A stretch of DNA of 7,253 nt from FEN-1322 sp041663425 (GTDB lineage Bacteria; Omnitrophota; Gorgyraeia; 2-01-FULL-45-10). Below the pieces are notes generated by a model. The model ran no database searches and was not told the DNA's origin. It was given only the letters and a program-made list of their open reading frames with translations. Positions 1 through 6,086 of the stretch are shown here, one piece after another (the stretch's first letter is position 1; the number at the start of each line of letters is the position of its first letter). The translations under genes and the position numbers were made by a program. The stretch lies in assembly GCA_041663425.1 (NCBI GenBank), contig JBAYMS010000063.1, forward strand, positions 1-7,253, read 5' to 3'.

Positions 1-95
1 ATATTCGCAGCTTTTTCAGCGCCATTTACTGCATGCACTGCAAACAGAGTCATTAAACAAGCTGCCGCTAATATGTAAAGTTTTTTATTTGTCAT
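1..95 (-). CDS. N-terminus of an exported protein of unknown function (3' end outside window)
   Basis: An ATG at 95-93 overlaps the TGA of the preceding gene (ATGA) and opens a frame that runs without a stop to the left edge, 31 whole codons. The start MTNKKLYILAAACLMTLFAV, followed by HAVNGAEKAAN, is a classic Sec signal peptide: two lysines, a hydrophobic core at about 6-20 and possible signal peptidase I sites after VHA or NGA. The C13 lies inside the hydrophobic core, too early for a lipobox, so a lipoprotein is unlikely. No Shine-Dalgarno is visible, so it is probably translated by coupling. The mature protein is outside the window and nothing can be said of its function. Confidence 0.72.
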   Translation of the reverse strand, partial: MTNKKLYILAAACLMTLFAVHAVNGAEKAAN

Positions 96-1186
96 TTCAG
101 ATTCGCTATCACTTTATCTACGTCGACATATTTTTCAACCATATCGACTATTATTTTTATTTTCCCCGTATCCTGCGGTTTCAGCTTCACTATCATTGAG
201 TTAACGCGCGATGCAATGCTATATGTGTCTTCTTTCGTTGTAAGGACGGGGATCTTTGATTTGTTAAGGCGCTCAAGGCTGTTCTTTTTAGGTGCAAGCC
301 CGCCGCTTAAAATAACTCCGGACACGCTGCAGCCTTTTTTGACCTTACCTGAATTGATGCGGCAGACGGCCTCGATCATATCATCCCGGTCGCCGGGTAT
401 TATCATCAGTGAATTGTTCTGCAGAAACTGCACCGCATCTTTTACGTTCATCGCACCAATAAGGACATTTTCTACCGGACCATCCATACTTCCCCCGGGG
501 AACATTATATCGACCTTCAACTCTTCCTGTATCTCGCGCATAGTAGGTATATCCAGGATCTTCTGATGGGGAAGGATACCAAACACTTCGAGATTTTTCT
601 GTTCAAGCCCTTTCTTTACAATGCGGGATATCTTATCGTATTTCTCAGGCAGGACTTTATTAACTATAACGCCGGCAAGCCGGACGCCCTCGCGATCGAG
701 AAGAGCTTTATTGAGCATAACTTCATCTATGGGCTTGCCCACACCACCCGAAGAGATCAATATAACATTCGCATCGAGGAGGCTTGCAACCGTAGCATTT
801 GAAAGATTAAATACACTCCCAACGCCTGCATGCCCTGTCCCCTCTATGATAACCAGGTCATTATCCTTTGCAACTTTGTCGTAGGAATCCTTTATAAGTT
901 TCGCATAATCTTCATCCGCACCTTTTTCAATAAATCGTTCCGTAAAACCTTTATCTATAGCAACGGGCGACATGTCCTTAATGTTGCATCTTATGCCAAA
1001 AACCTTCTCGATCAGGACGGAATCCTCGTCTACTTTATACCCCTGCTCCATAAGGTAACGCTGCCCTATAGGTTTTATAAATCCGATACGTTCAAAACGT
1101 TTCTTGAACGCGGCTATAAGGCCTAAAGAGACGGTCGTCTTGCCGTCATTCTGCTGGGTCGCTGCTATAAATATTTTCTTCGCCAT
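92..1186 (-). CDS. BioD-like P-loop ATPase with C-terminal DRTGG domain (phosphotransacetylase N-terminal-like, no Pta catalytic domain)
   Basis: The 364-residue protein has two parts. Residues 1 to about 215 are a dethiobiotin-synthetase-like (BioD/CobQ superfamily, AAA_26) domain: FIAATQQNDGKTTVSLG at 6-22 is a BioD-style P-loop with K16-T17, VIIEGTGHAGVGS at 112-124 is the Walker B/substrate region, and VILISSGGVGKP at 141-152 and GVIVNKV at 172-178 follow. Residues about 216-330 are a DRTGG domain, seen in the VLIGAM segment (241-246) and IIPGDRDD (262-269). The same two-domain unit precedes the catalytic domain in long bacterial phosphotransacetylases, where it is regulatory; here the protein ends before any such domain. 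Annotation pipelines often call it 'phosphotransacetylase family', which would be misleading. It is unlikely to be biotin synthesis BioD. A sensor or regulator role linked to acetyl-CoA is inference. It starts 2 bases after the preceding gene, with only a distant AAGG as ribosome site, and its TGA overlaps the next ATG (ATGA). Confidence 0.85.
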   Translation of the reverse strand: MAKKIFIAATQQNDGKTTVSLGLIAAFKKRFERIGFIKPIGQRYLMEQGYKVDEDSVLIEKVFGIRCNIKDMSPVAIDKGFTERFIEKGADEDYAKLIKDSYDKVAKDNDLVIIEGTGHAGVGSVFNLSNATVASLLDANVILISSGGVGKPIDEVMLNKALLDREGVRLAGVIVNKVLPEKYDKISRIVKKGLEQKNLEVFGILPHQKILDIPTMREIQEELKVDIMFPGGSMDGPVENVLIGAMNVKDAVQFLQNNSLMIIPGDRDDMIEAVCRINSGKVKKGCSVSGVILSGGLAPKKNSLERLNKSKIPVLTTKEDTYSIASRVNSMIVKLKPQDTGKIKIIVDMVEKYVDVDKVIANLK

Positions 1187-1188
1187 AT

Positions 1189-1989
1189 TTAAATTAATTT
1201 ACCTTCACGGAATGCGCGGATGTATCCGGCGCAATATTCATCGCGGGCAAGAAGCGCCTGCGAGGCTCTTAGACTGGAAATGATGTGATTATCGAGAGGA
1301 TCAAGTATCGCCGCATCAAGGCCGGAGTGGATCGCCATCGTAAGGAACGTGCCGTTCATAAATCGCCGGCTAGGCAATCCGAATGATACATTTGATAACC
1401 CGCAAATGGTCTTCGCCCCATCCAGATTCTTTATAAGCGGTATAGACTTCAAAAACTCCACCGCCTGATCAGGCTCGGTCGCTATAGGCCGTATGAGAGG
1501 ATCGAAATATAGATTCGCGACATCGAATCCATCCCTCTTGACGCGTTCGTATATTTTTCTGGCAGACTCAAATCTTTCCTGTGCCGTATTCGGCATACCC
1601 TTCTCATCCATAGTTAAAGCTATAAGTTTCGTATTGTATTTCATAGCAAGCGGCAGTATCGACCTTATCCTGGCCTCGTCCCCGCTTATCGAATTTATCA
1701 TAAGACTGCCATTGGAATGATATGCCCTGAGCGCCGCTTCTATAGCCAGATAATTCGGGCTATCGATGCATATATTGGCATCTTTTAATTCGCTCTGGAT
1801 AACACTTAAGATCCAGTCCATATTATTCAGCTCACTGCCGCTTGTAACAGCGCAGTTAACATCGATATAGTCAGCGCCAGCTTCCGTCTGGGATCGTGCG
1901 GAATTGGCTATGAAAGCAATATCTTTATCATCTATCGCCGTTTTAACTTTTTCTTTTGTGGAATTTATCCTCTCACCTATTATAAGCAT
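1189..1989 (-). CDS. Second AcsE/MtgA-like methyltetrahydrofolate:corrinoid methyltransferase (divergent paralogue)
   Basis: This 266-residue DHPS-fold protein is a paralogue of the acsE product in the same operon, sharing about a third of residues by eye. It keeps the pterin-site residues: D76 (CIDSPN), N99 (MINSISGD), D163 (YFDPLIRP) and N200 (GLSNVSFGLPSRR, 197-209, with R208/R209). It differs where AcsE proteins read NRTF, having NGTF at 212-215, and has DVNCAV at 43-48 instead of the DVNVGP of the first copy. The FGLPSRR form is one I associate with MtgA-type and other corrinoid methyltransferases beyond AcsE. Likely reaction: methyl exchange between THF and a corrinoid protein, but the partner (CoFeSP or another, not encoded here) is unknown. 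The ATG has only a distant GGCGG (2005-2001, 11 bases away), so translation may depend on coupling to panE, which ends 3 bases earlier. It could simply be a backup AcsE. Confidence 0.84.
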   Translation of the reverse strand: MLIIGERINSTKEKVKTAIDDKDIAFIANSARSQTEAGADYIDVNCAVTSGSELNNMDWILSVIQSELKDANICIDSPNYLAIEAALRAYHSNGSLMINSISGDEARIRSILPLAMKYNTKLIALTMDEKGMPNTAQERFESARKIYERVKRDGFDVANLYFDPLIRPIATEPDQAVEFLKSIPLIKNLDGAKTICGLSNVSFGLPSRRFMNGTFLTMAIHSGLDAAILDPLDNHIISSLRASQALLARDEYCAGYIRAFREGKLI

Positions 1990-1992
1990 AAT

Positions 1993-2925
1993 CTATTTTA
2001 CCGCCTTATCGTAACTTGCCTCTATTGTCTTGACTAGATTCGTCAGCACCTCGTTTACAGGCGTAGCTATTCCGAGCGCCTTGCCCTGTCTGACGATCGC
2101 ACCGTTAATAAAATCTATCTCCGTCCTCTTTTTGTTAATGACATCCTGCAGCATACTCGAAACATTGGCGCAGGTTGCTTTTGCAACTGACTCCGCTTTC
2201 TGTATCGGGTCATCATACGTAAGTTTTATGCGTTTTCGTTTAACCACCTTCACCGACTCCTGAACGGCCGAGCGCATTAAAGAGCGCGATTCCTCATGCT
2301 CAACGAGCATTCCATTATGAAGACGCGTTATGGCGGTAAGCGCATTTATGCCTACATTTATAATTAGCTTGCCCCAGATAATAGAATCTATATCTTTAGA
2401 AATTTTCGTGTCAAACCCGGCTTTATTTAAAACATATGAAACCTCTTTGAGCGTACCCGAAAGCTTACCATCTGACTTGCCGATAATTGTGTCACCTTTG
2501 CCGGCATGCTTAACATGGCCTGTGCCTAATAAAGTAGCCCCGTGATTGGTTACACCGGCTATTATCTTTTCAGGGCCAAAATAGTCATTAAGTATCTGGA
2601 TATTGCCAATACCATTCTGGAGAGTGACTATAAATGTATTCTCGCCCACAAGATCTTTAATATCCTTGCATGCGTCCTCTGTTGAATAGCTCTTTACGCA
2701 CATGAATACAAAATCACACACACCGATCTCTTTCGGATCGGCAGAGATATTCACCTTTATCTGATGACCGCCGCTCGCACCCTCTATCTTAATACCGTTT
2801 TCTTTTATGCGCGCTGCGCGGTCTTTCGAATAATCGTACATCCAGATATCTTCTTTGATCCTGCTCCTTAATGACCCCGCCAGCAGGCATCCCATAGCAC
2901 CCGGCCCGACGATCGCTATCTTCAT
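1993..2925 (-). CDS. panE: PanE, ketopantoate reductase (2-dehydropantoate 2-reductase, ApbA family)
   Basis: The 310-residue protein starts with an NAD(P)-binding Rossmann fold: GPGAMG at 7-12 follows the first strand MKIAIV. FMCVKSYSTEDA at 74-85 and TLQNGIGN at 101-108 (N104) are family motifs. The C-terminal helical domain holds the catalytic lysine K186 in WGKLIINVGINALTAI and the substrate-binding part SSMLQDV at 256-262, E269 in TEIDFINGAIV (267-277) and the ATPVN segment at 287-291. Reaction: NADPH-dependent reduction of ketopantoate to D-pantoate, the step after PanB. GGAGA precedes the ATG at 2925 with the panB stop just upstream. The panC and panD genes needed to finish pantothenate are not in the window. 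Some family members reduce other 2-oxoacids, but the neighbouring panB makes ketopantoate the natural substrate. Confidence 0.94.
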   Translation of the reverse strand: MKIAIVGPGAMGCLLAGSLRSRIKEDIWMYDYSKDRAARIKENGIKIEGASGGHQIKVNISADPKEIGVCDFVFMCVKSYSTEDACKDIKDLVGENTFIVTLQNGIGNIQILNDYFGPEKIIAGVTNHGATLLGTGHVKHAGKGDTIIGKSDGKLSGTLKEVSYVLNKAGFDTKISKDIDSIIWGKLIINVGINALTAITRLHNGMLVEHEESRSLMRSAVQESVKVVKRKRIKLTYDDPIQKAESVAKATCANVSSMLQDVINKKRTEIDFINGAIVRQGKALGIATPVNEVLTNLVKTIEASYDKAVK

Positions 2926-2933
2926 AGCATCTC

Positions 2934-3779
2934 CTATATCTTCTTAAGCCTCTTAAGCTCTTCTTCTTTTATTGTGAATATATGATCAGACGAAGGGAAT
3001 GTGCCCCGTTCCACTTCTTCTTTGTATTTTTTTAATCCTTCCAGAATGGAATGCGATAGCTTCACATACTGCTTCACGAACTTCGGGACAAATCTGTCAA
3101 ACAATCCTACCATGTCATTGACAACGAGCACCTGTCCATCGCAATATTTGCCGGCACCTATACCTATAATAGGTATGGTAAGTTTTTCTGCCATTAGTTT
3201 TGCCACCATGTCAGGCACGCACTCAAGCACTATCCCGAAGCAGCCGGCCCTCTCAAGCTTTATAGCCTGATCGATCAGACTCTTCGCCGCCTCAGCGGTC
3301 TTACCCTGTATCTTAAACCCGCCCAGCTTAGAAACTGTCTGCGGAGTAAGGCCTAGATGACCCAGGACAGGTATCCCTGCATTCACGATAGCGATCGTGG
3401 CATCTAAAACTTCCTCACCGCCTTCTAACTTCACGGCATCACAGCCGGCTTCCTTCATGAACCGCCCCGCGTTCCTAACGGCCTCTTCCTTCGACACCTG
3501 ATATGACATGAAAGGCATATCACCGATCAGAAAAGCATACTTGGTGCCTCGACGGACTGCCTTCGCATGATGGATCATCTCGTCCATCGTTACGGGCACC
3601 GTAGACTCATAACCGAGCACGACCATCCCTAAAGAATCACCCACAAGTATCGAATCTATACCTGCATCATCTACAAGCCTGGCCATAGGATAGTCATAAG
3701 CCGTGAGCATTGTTATCTTTTTCTGTTCACGTTTCTTATTCTGCAGATCTGTAATAGTTATTTTCTTACGTTCTATCAT
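2934..3779 (-). CDS. panB: PanB, 3-methyl-2-oxobutanoate (ketopantoate) hydroxymethyltransferase
   Basis: This is a full-length PanB (281 residues; the family is usually 260-285). The Mg-binding and active-site residues are all visible: D48-S49 in LVGDSLGM, D87 in LIGDMPFMSY, K117 and E119 in AVKLEGG, H141 in GHLGLTPQ, and the general base E186 in VLECVP. The GIGAG loop at 206-210 and CDGQVLV at 213-219 complete the barrel signature. Reaction: 5,10-methylene-THF plus 2-oxoisovalerate gives ketopantoate, the first committed step towards pantothenate and CoA; the enzyme is a cytoplasmic (beta/alpha)8 oligomer. The start is fixed by GAGGAGA just before the ATG, a site that runs into the stop of the preceding gene. 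PanE follows after 8 bases, making a biosynthetic pair. Its one-carbon substrate is also an intermediate of the Wood-Ljungdahl methyl branch, which gives a reason for sitting beside acs genes. Confidence 0.97.
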   Translation of the reverse strand: MIERKKITITDLQNKKREQKKITMLTAYDYPMARLVDDAGIDSILVGDSLGMVVLGYESTVPVTMDEMIHHAKAVRRGTKYAFLIGDMPFMSYQVSKEEAVRNAGRFMKEAGCDAVKLEGGEEVLDATIAIVNAGIPVLGHLGLTPQTVSKLGGFKIQGKTAEAAKSLIDQAIKLERAGCFGIVLECVPDMVAKLMAEKLTIPIIGIGAGKYCDGQVLVVNDMVGLFDRFVPKFVKQYVKLSHSILEGLKKYKEEVERGTFPSSDHIFTIKEEELKRLKKI

Positions 3780-3780
3780 A

Positions 3781-4368
3781 TTATCTCCTCTTATTGGCTG
3801 CGGATTTATCCGGTATTATAAGGCCGCTTTTTATGTTGAAAACCTTAGTCTGTCCCGTCACAAGAGTAACGCTAAGTTTTCCCGACTCATCATCAAATGC
3901 TATCCTTTTCTGCCACCGGAAACCTGTGCCCCATTTTACAAGTTTAGACGGCGCGGATATCACATTACCTATAAGGTATCTTTTTAGCAGTTTGCCATTT
4001 TTATAAAATGCCAGGGCAAGCTGTGCCATATCCGGCTTGCCGTTCATTGCCTCAACTTTGGCTCTGCCCACTCGCACAAGATGCGCACCATCCGACGATA
4101 CATGAACAGTGGGAGAATACCAGTTCACTCTCCATAAAGGCTTCAGAGAATTATTGGCTTTGTACAAACCGGAGCATTCGTATTTCGATTTCAGCGTATC
4201 AACCCGTCCAAGTTTGGCAGGGCCCTTCGTCAGCATAACAAATACATACTTACCATTAGGACTTAACTGCTCATATGACAGTGCGTCATCCGCAAACACC
4301 ATATCCGGACCTGCAGTGAGAAATACCGAAACCATTACAGCCGTCAGCACCTTTATCAGTTGAGTCAT
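3781..4368 (-). CDS. Exported protein of unknown function between acsE and panB
   Basis: I cannot assign a function. The 195-residue product begins with a Sec signal peptide: a short lysine-containing start, a hydrophobic core at about 7-20, and a likely signal peptidase I site after VFA (residue 26/27). There is no lipobox cysteine. The mature part of about 169 residues is beta-rich and has two 'SPNGKYV / SSDGAHLV' turns (36-42, 91-98) like those in propeller or TolB-like proteins, but is too short for a full propeller. It also has FYKNGKLLKRYLIG at 121-134 and ends in a basic KRR. The layout recalls an unnamed family of small periplasmic proteins seen in many bacteria; that is an impression, not a match I could test. 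It is a real gene: it has AGGTGA 4 bases before the ATG, starts 8 bases after acsE and ends 1 base before panB. Its place among cytoplasmic pathway enzymes is odd. Confidence 0.8.
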   Translation of the reverse strand: MTQLIKVLTAVMVSVFLTAGPDMVFADDALSYEQLSPNGKYVFVMLTKGPAKLGRVDTLKSKYECSGLYKANNSLKPLWRVNWYSPTVHVSSDGAHLVRVGRAKVEAMNGKPDMAQLALAFYKNGKLLKRYLIGNVISAPSKLVKWGTGFRWQKRIAFDDESGKLSVTLVTGQTKVFNIKSGLIIPDKSAANKRR

Positions 4369-4376
4369 ATTATCAC

Positions 4377-5165
4377 CTATTTTTTTCTGTAAGCTTCAAG
4401 AAACGAATCGCAATATATCGCCTTATTAAGGAGCATCTCGGCCGATATCATAGAATCCATCAGCTCTTTATCGAGCGGATCGAGTATCGCAGAGGTAAGT
4501 CCATTAGCTATCGCCATAGCAATGAAAGTCCGATTTACAAGCGAACGGAATTTAGTTCCCTGCGATATGTTGGACAGCCCTATGATAGTGTTCGGCGAAG
4601 GATCGCACAATAACCTGAATTCCCGGATAGACTCCAGCGCTTCACGTCCCTGCGCCTGTGCCACATTTATCGGCAGGACGACCGGATCGAGAAAAAGATC
4701 TCCAGTGCTTATATCAAACTCTATAGCCTTTGCTACAATCGTAGCAGCGAGCTCAAGCCTCATCTCTTTATTGTTAGGCACCCCAGTCTTATCCATTGCC
4801 AACCCAACAACCTGCGTATTATATTTTTTCGCAAGTAAAAATATCGCCTGCATCCTGTCATCATCAGCACTGGTGGAATTTATGATCGCGCGTTTCGAGG
4901 CAAGCTTCAACCCTGCCTCGATGACATCTATCCTGGTTGAGTCAAGAGAGAGAGGAACCTGGGCAACGCTCTGGATAGTTTCAACAAGCCATTTCATATC
5001 GCCCACAGGATCTCTGGAATAAGGTCCGACATTAACATCAAGCGCTGTCGCACCGGACTTCATCTGGTCGACGGCAAGATGCTGTATGACATCAGCTTCT
5101 TTGTTCATTATGGCCTTGCCCACATCTTTATACATACCATTGATCAGTTCACCTATGACTATCAT
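4377..5165 (-). CDS. acsE: AcsE, methyltetrahydrofolate:corrinoid iron-sulfur protein methyltransferase
   Basis: The 262-residue protein has the DHPS-like TIM barrel of MeTr and is the same length as the Moorella enzyme. The pterin-binding and catalytic residues known from that enzyme fall at identical numbers: D75 (in LSLDSTR), N96 (IINSTSADD), D160 (LFLDPVVLP), N199 (GLSNISQG) and R207. Residues 211-216 read NRTFIA and the C-terminus has ILLN-like and YCDSF segments typical of AcsE. Reaction: transfer of the N5-methyl of methyl-THF to Co(I) of CoFeSP, linking the folate (methyl) branch to acetyl-CoA synthesis in the cytoplasm. The ATG start overlaps the acsD stop in ATGA and is preceded by GGGGGA, so the two are translationally coupled, fitting proteins that act on each other. 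This is the canonical copy; a divergent paralogue lies further downstream in the same operon. Confidence 0.95.
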   Translation of the reverse strand: MIVIGELINGMYKDVGKAIMNKEADVIQHLAVDQMKSGATALDVNVGPYSRDPVGDMKWLVETIQSVAQVPLSLDSTRIDVIEAGLKLASKRAIINSTSADDDRMQAIFLLAKKYNTQVVGLAMDKTGVPNNKEMRLELAATIVAKAIEFDISTGDLFLDPVVLPINVAQAQGREALESIREFRLLCDPSPNTIIGLSNISQGTKFRSLVNRTFIAMAIANGLTSAILDPLDKELMDSMISAEMLLNKAIYCDSFLEAYRKK

Positions 5166-6082
5166 TTTTCCCCCATAGCATTTTTTATATATTTCCCAAC
5201 CGCCTCAACCGCTTCCGGATGCCTCATAACAAGAAGGTCCGCTCCGGATTGGAGCATCGACACAGCCGTGGCCAATTCCCATCCTATACCCTGGACAGCG
5301 GAGAAATCTTTGGCCTCTTTGGTTTTCCAGGCTTCTGCACCGACAAAAAGGATAAACGGCATCGCCAGCATCTTATCGCCCATAAATGCTGCCAATCGTC
5401 CCCGTTCCATTATCGAATAGACATATTCCATGCCATAACCTAAAGATGTCGTAGTCGGATGCATCGCTATTCTCGAAGAGTCAAAACCCATATCGCTTAT
5501 CAGTATATTTGTCTGCTTTGCAATATTGATATCTATCGGCGATTCAGCGATAATGGAATGGCCGTCCGCCAGACATGTAGCAGTAAGAGTTTTATAATTA
5601 TTCTGTGTCGCTATCCCAAAAAGACAGTTTTCACCCTTGAGCGCCTGGCTGACCTTGGGCAGGACTTCGTTGTCTCTTTCATCATCCCCGCCTCCGACTA
5701 TAACGAGAGGAACTCCCGTATTTTTAATTATCGATCTCAACACAGGTATAACCTGCTCCGCTTTTTTTGAGCCGTAATCGGGATGCGTGCTCTGCAACCT
5801 AACACACAAAATCTTCGAGCCGAATTCCTTAACACATTTATCCGCCCATTTCACAGGGTCTTTTACGCAATCACCATAACGGGATCTGAGCGAATCAGCC
5901 CAGTCAGAAGGCTCGCAGTCCAGCATCTCGAGCGCAATGACGGGTGGATTAGACATAGCGCCTTCGTCGAAAAGAAAAGGCAATGTCGTCTGTCCGCCTA
6001 TCTTTACGGCCTTGCCCCCGATCCCTATCTCAAGCGTATTTATAGGGCTCGCATATCTCTCTTTTACCAACTCTATAGCCAT
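5162..6082 (-). CDS. acsD: AcsD, corrinoid iron-sulfur protein small subunit (CO dehydrogenase/acetyl-CoA synthase subunit delta)
   Basis: This 306-residue protein matches the TIM-barrel small subunit of the corrinoid iron-sulfur protein (AcsD/CdhD family), close to the usual length of about 310-325. Typical stretches are the IGGKAVKIGGQTTLPFLFDEG segment at 21-41 with its KIGG-QTTLPF signature, PPVIALEM at 46-53, VRLQSTHPDYG at 94-104, VIVGGGDDERDNEVLPK at 127-143, MHPTTTSLGYGMEY at 207-220 and MLAMPFILFVGAEAWKTKEA at 238-257. Family role: with the large subunit AcsC it forms CoFeSP, whose B12 sits at the subunit interface and carries the methyl group from methyl-THF to acetyl-CoA synthase. 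AcsC is not in the window and is expected upstream. The ATG is preceded by GGAG (6093-6090) with a 7-base spacer, lying across the end of the CooC/AcsF gene, which confirms the start. Its TGA overlaps the acsE ATG (ATGA). Confidence 0.96.
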   Translation of the reverse strand: MAIELVKERYASPINTLEIGIGGKAVKIGGQTTLPFLFDEGAMSNPPVIALEMLDCEPSDWADSLRSRYGDCVKDPVKWADKCVKEFGSKILCVRLQSTHPDYGSKKAEQVIPVLRSIIKNTGVPLVIVGGGDDERDNEVLPKVSQALKGENCLFGIATQNNYKTLTATCLADGHSIIAESPIDINIAKQTNILISDMGFDSSRIAMHPTTTSLGYGMEYVYSIMERGRLAAFMGDKMLAMPFILFVGAEAWKTKEAKDFSAVQGIGWELATAVSMLQSGADLLVMRHPEAVEAVGKYIKNAMGEK

Positions 6083-6086
6083 CAGA

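Noticed and set aside
216..1126. Several overlapping plus-strand open frames opposite the BioD/DRTGG gene
   Set aside because: They overlap one another in different frames, have no ribosome sites or family features I recognise, and the opposite strand encodes a well-formed two-domain protein.
92..1186. Calling this gene bioD (dethiobiotin synthetase) or pta
   Set aside because: The DRTGG domain and the length of 364 residues do not fit BioD (about 220-240), no biotin genes are nearby, and the phosphotransacetylase catalytic domain is absent.
1189..1989. Calling this gene folP (dihydropteroate synthase) because of the DHPS-like fold and nearby vitamin genes
   Set aside because: The DP(L)xRP, GLSNVSFG and N/D pattern match pterin methyltransferases of the AcsE/MtgA type and not the pABA-site motifs of FolP.
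3160..3176. Short palindrome ATACCTA TAA TAGGTAT
   Set aside because: It falls within panB codons for the conserved IIGIGAG loop and is short; most likely a coding coincidence, with no following T-run or operator context.
4522..5022. Plus-strand open frame of 166 codons opposite acsE
   Set aside because: It lies wholly inside a confidently identified gene, shows no recognisable domain, and is one of many such antisense frames in this window caused by the codon use of the true genes.
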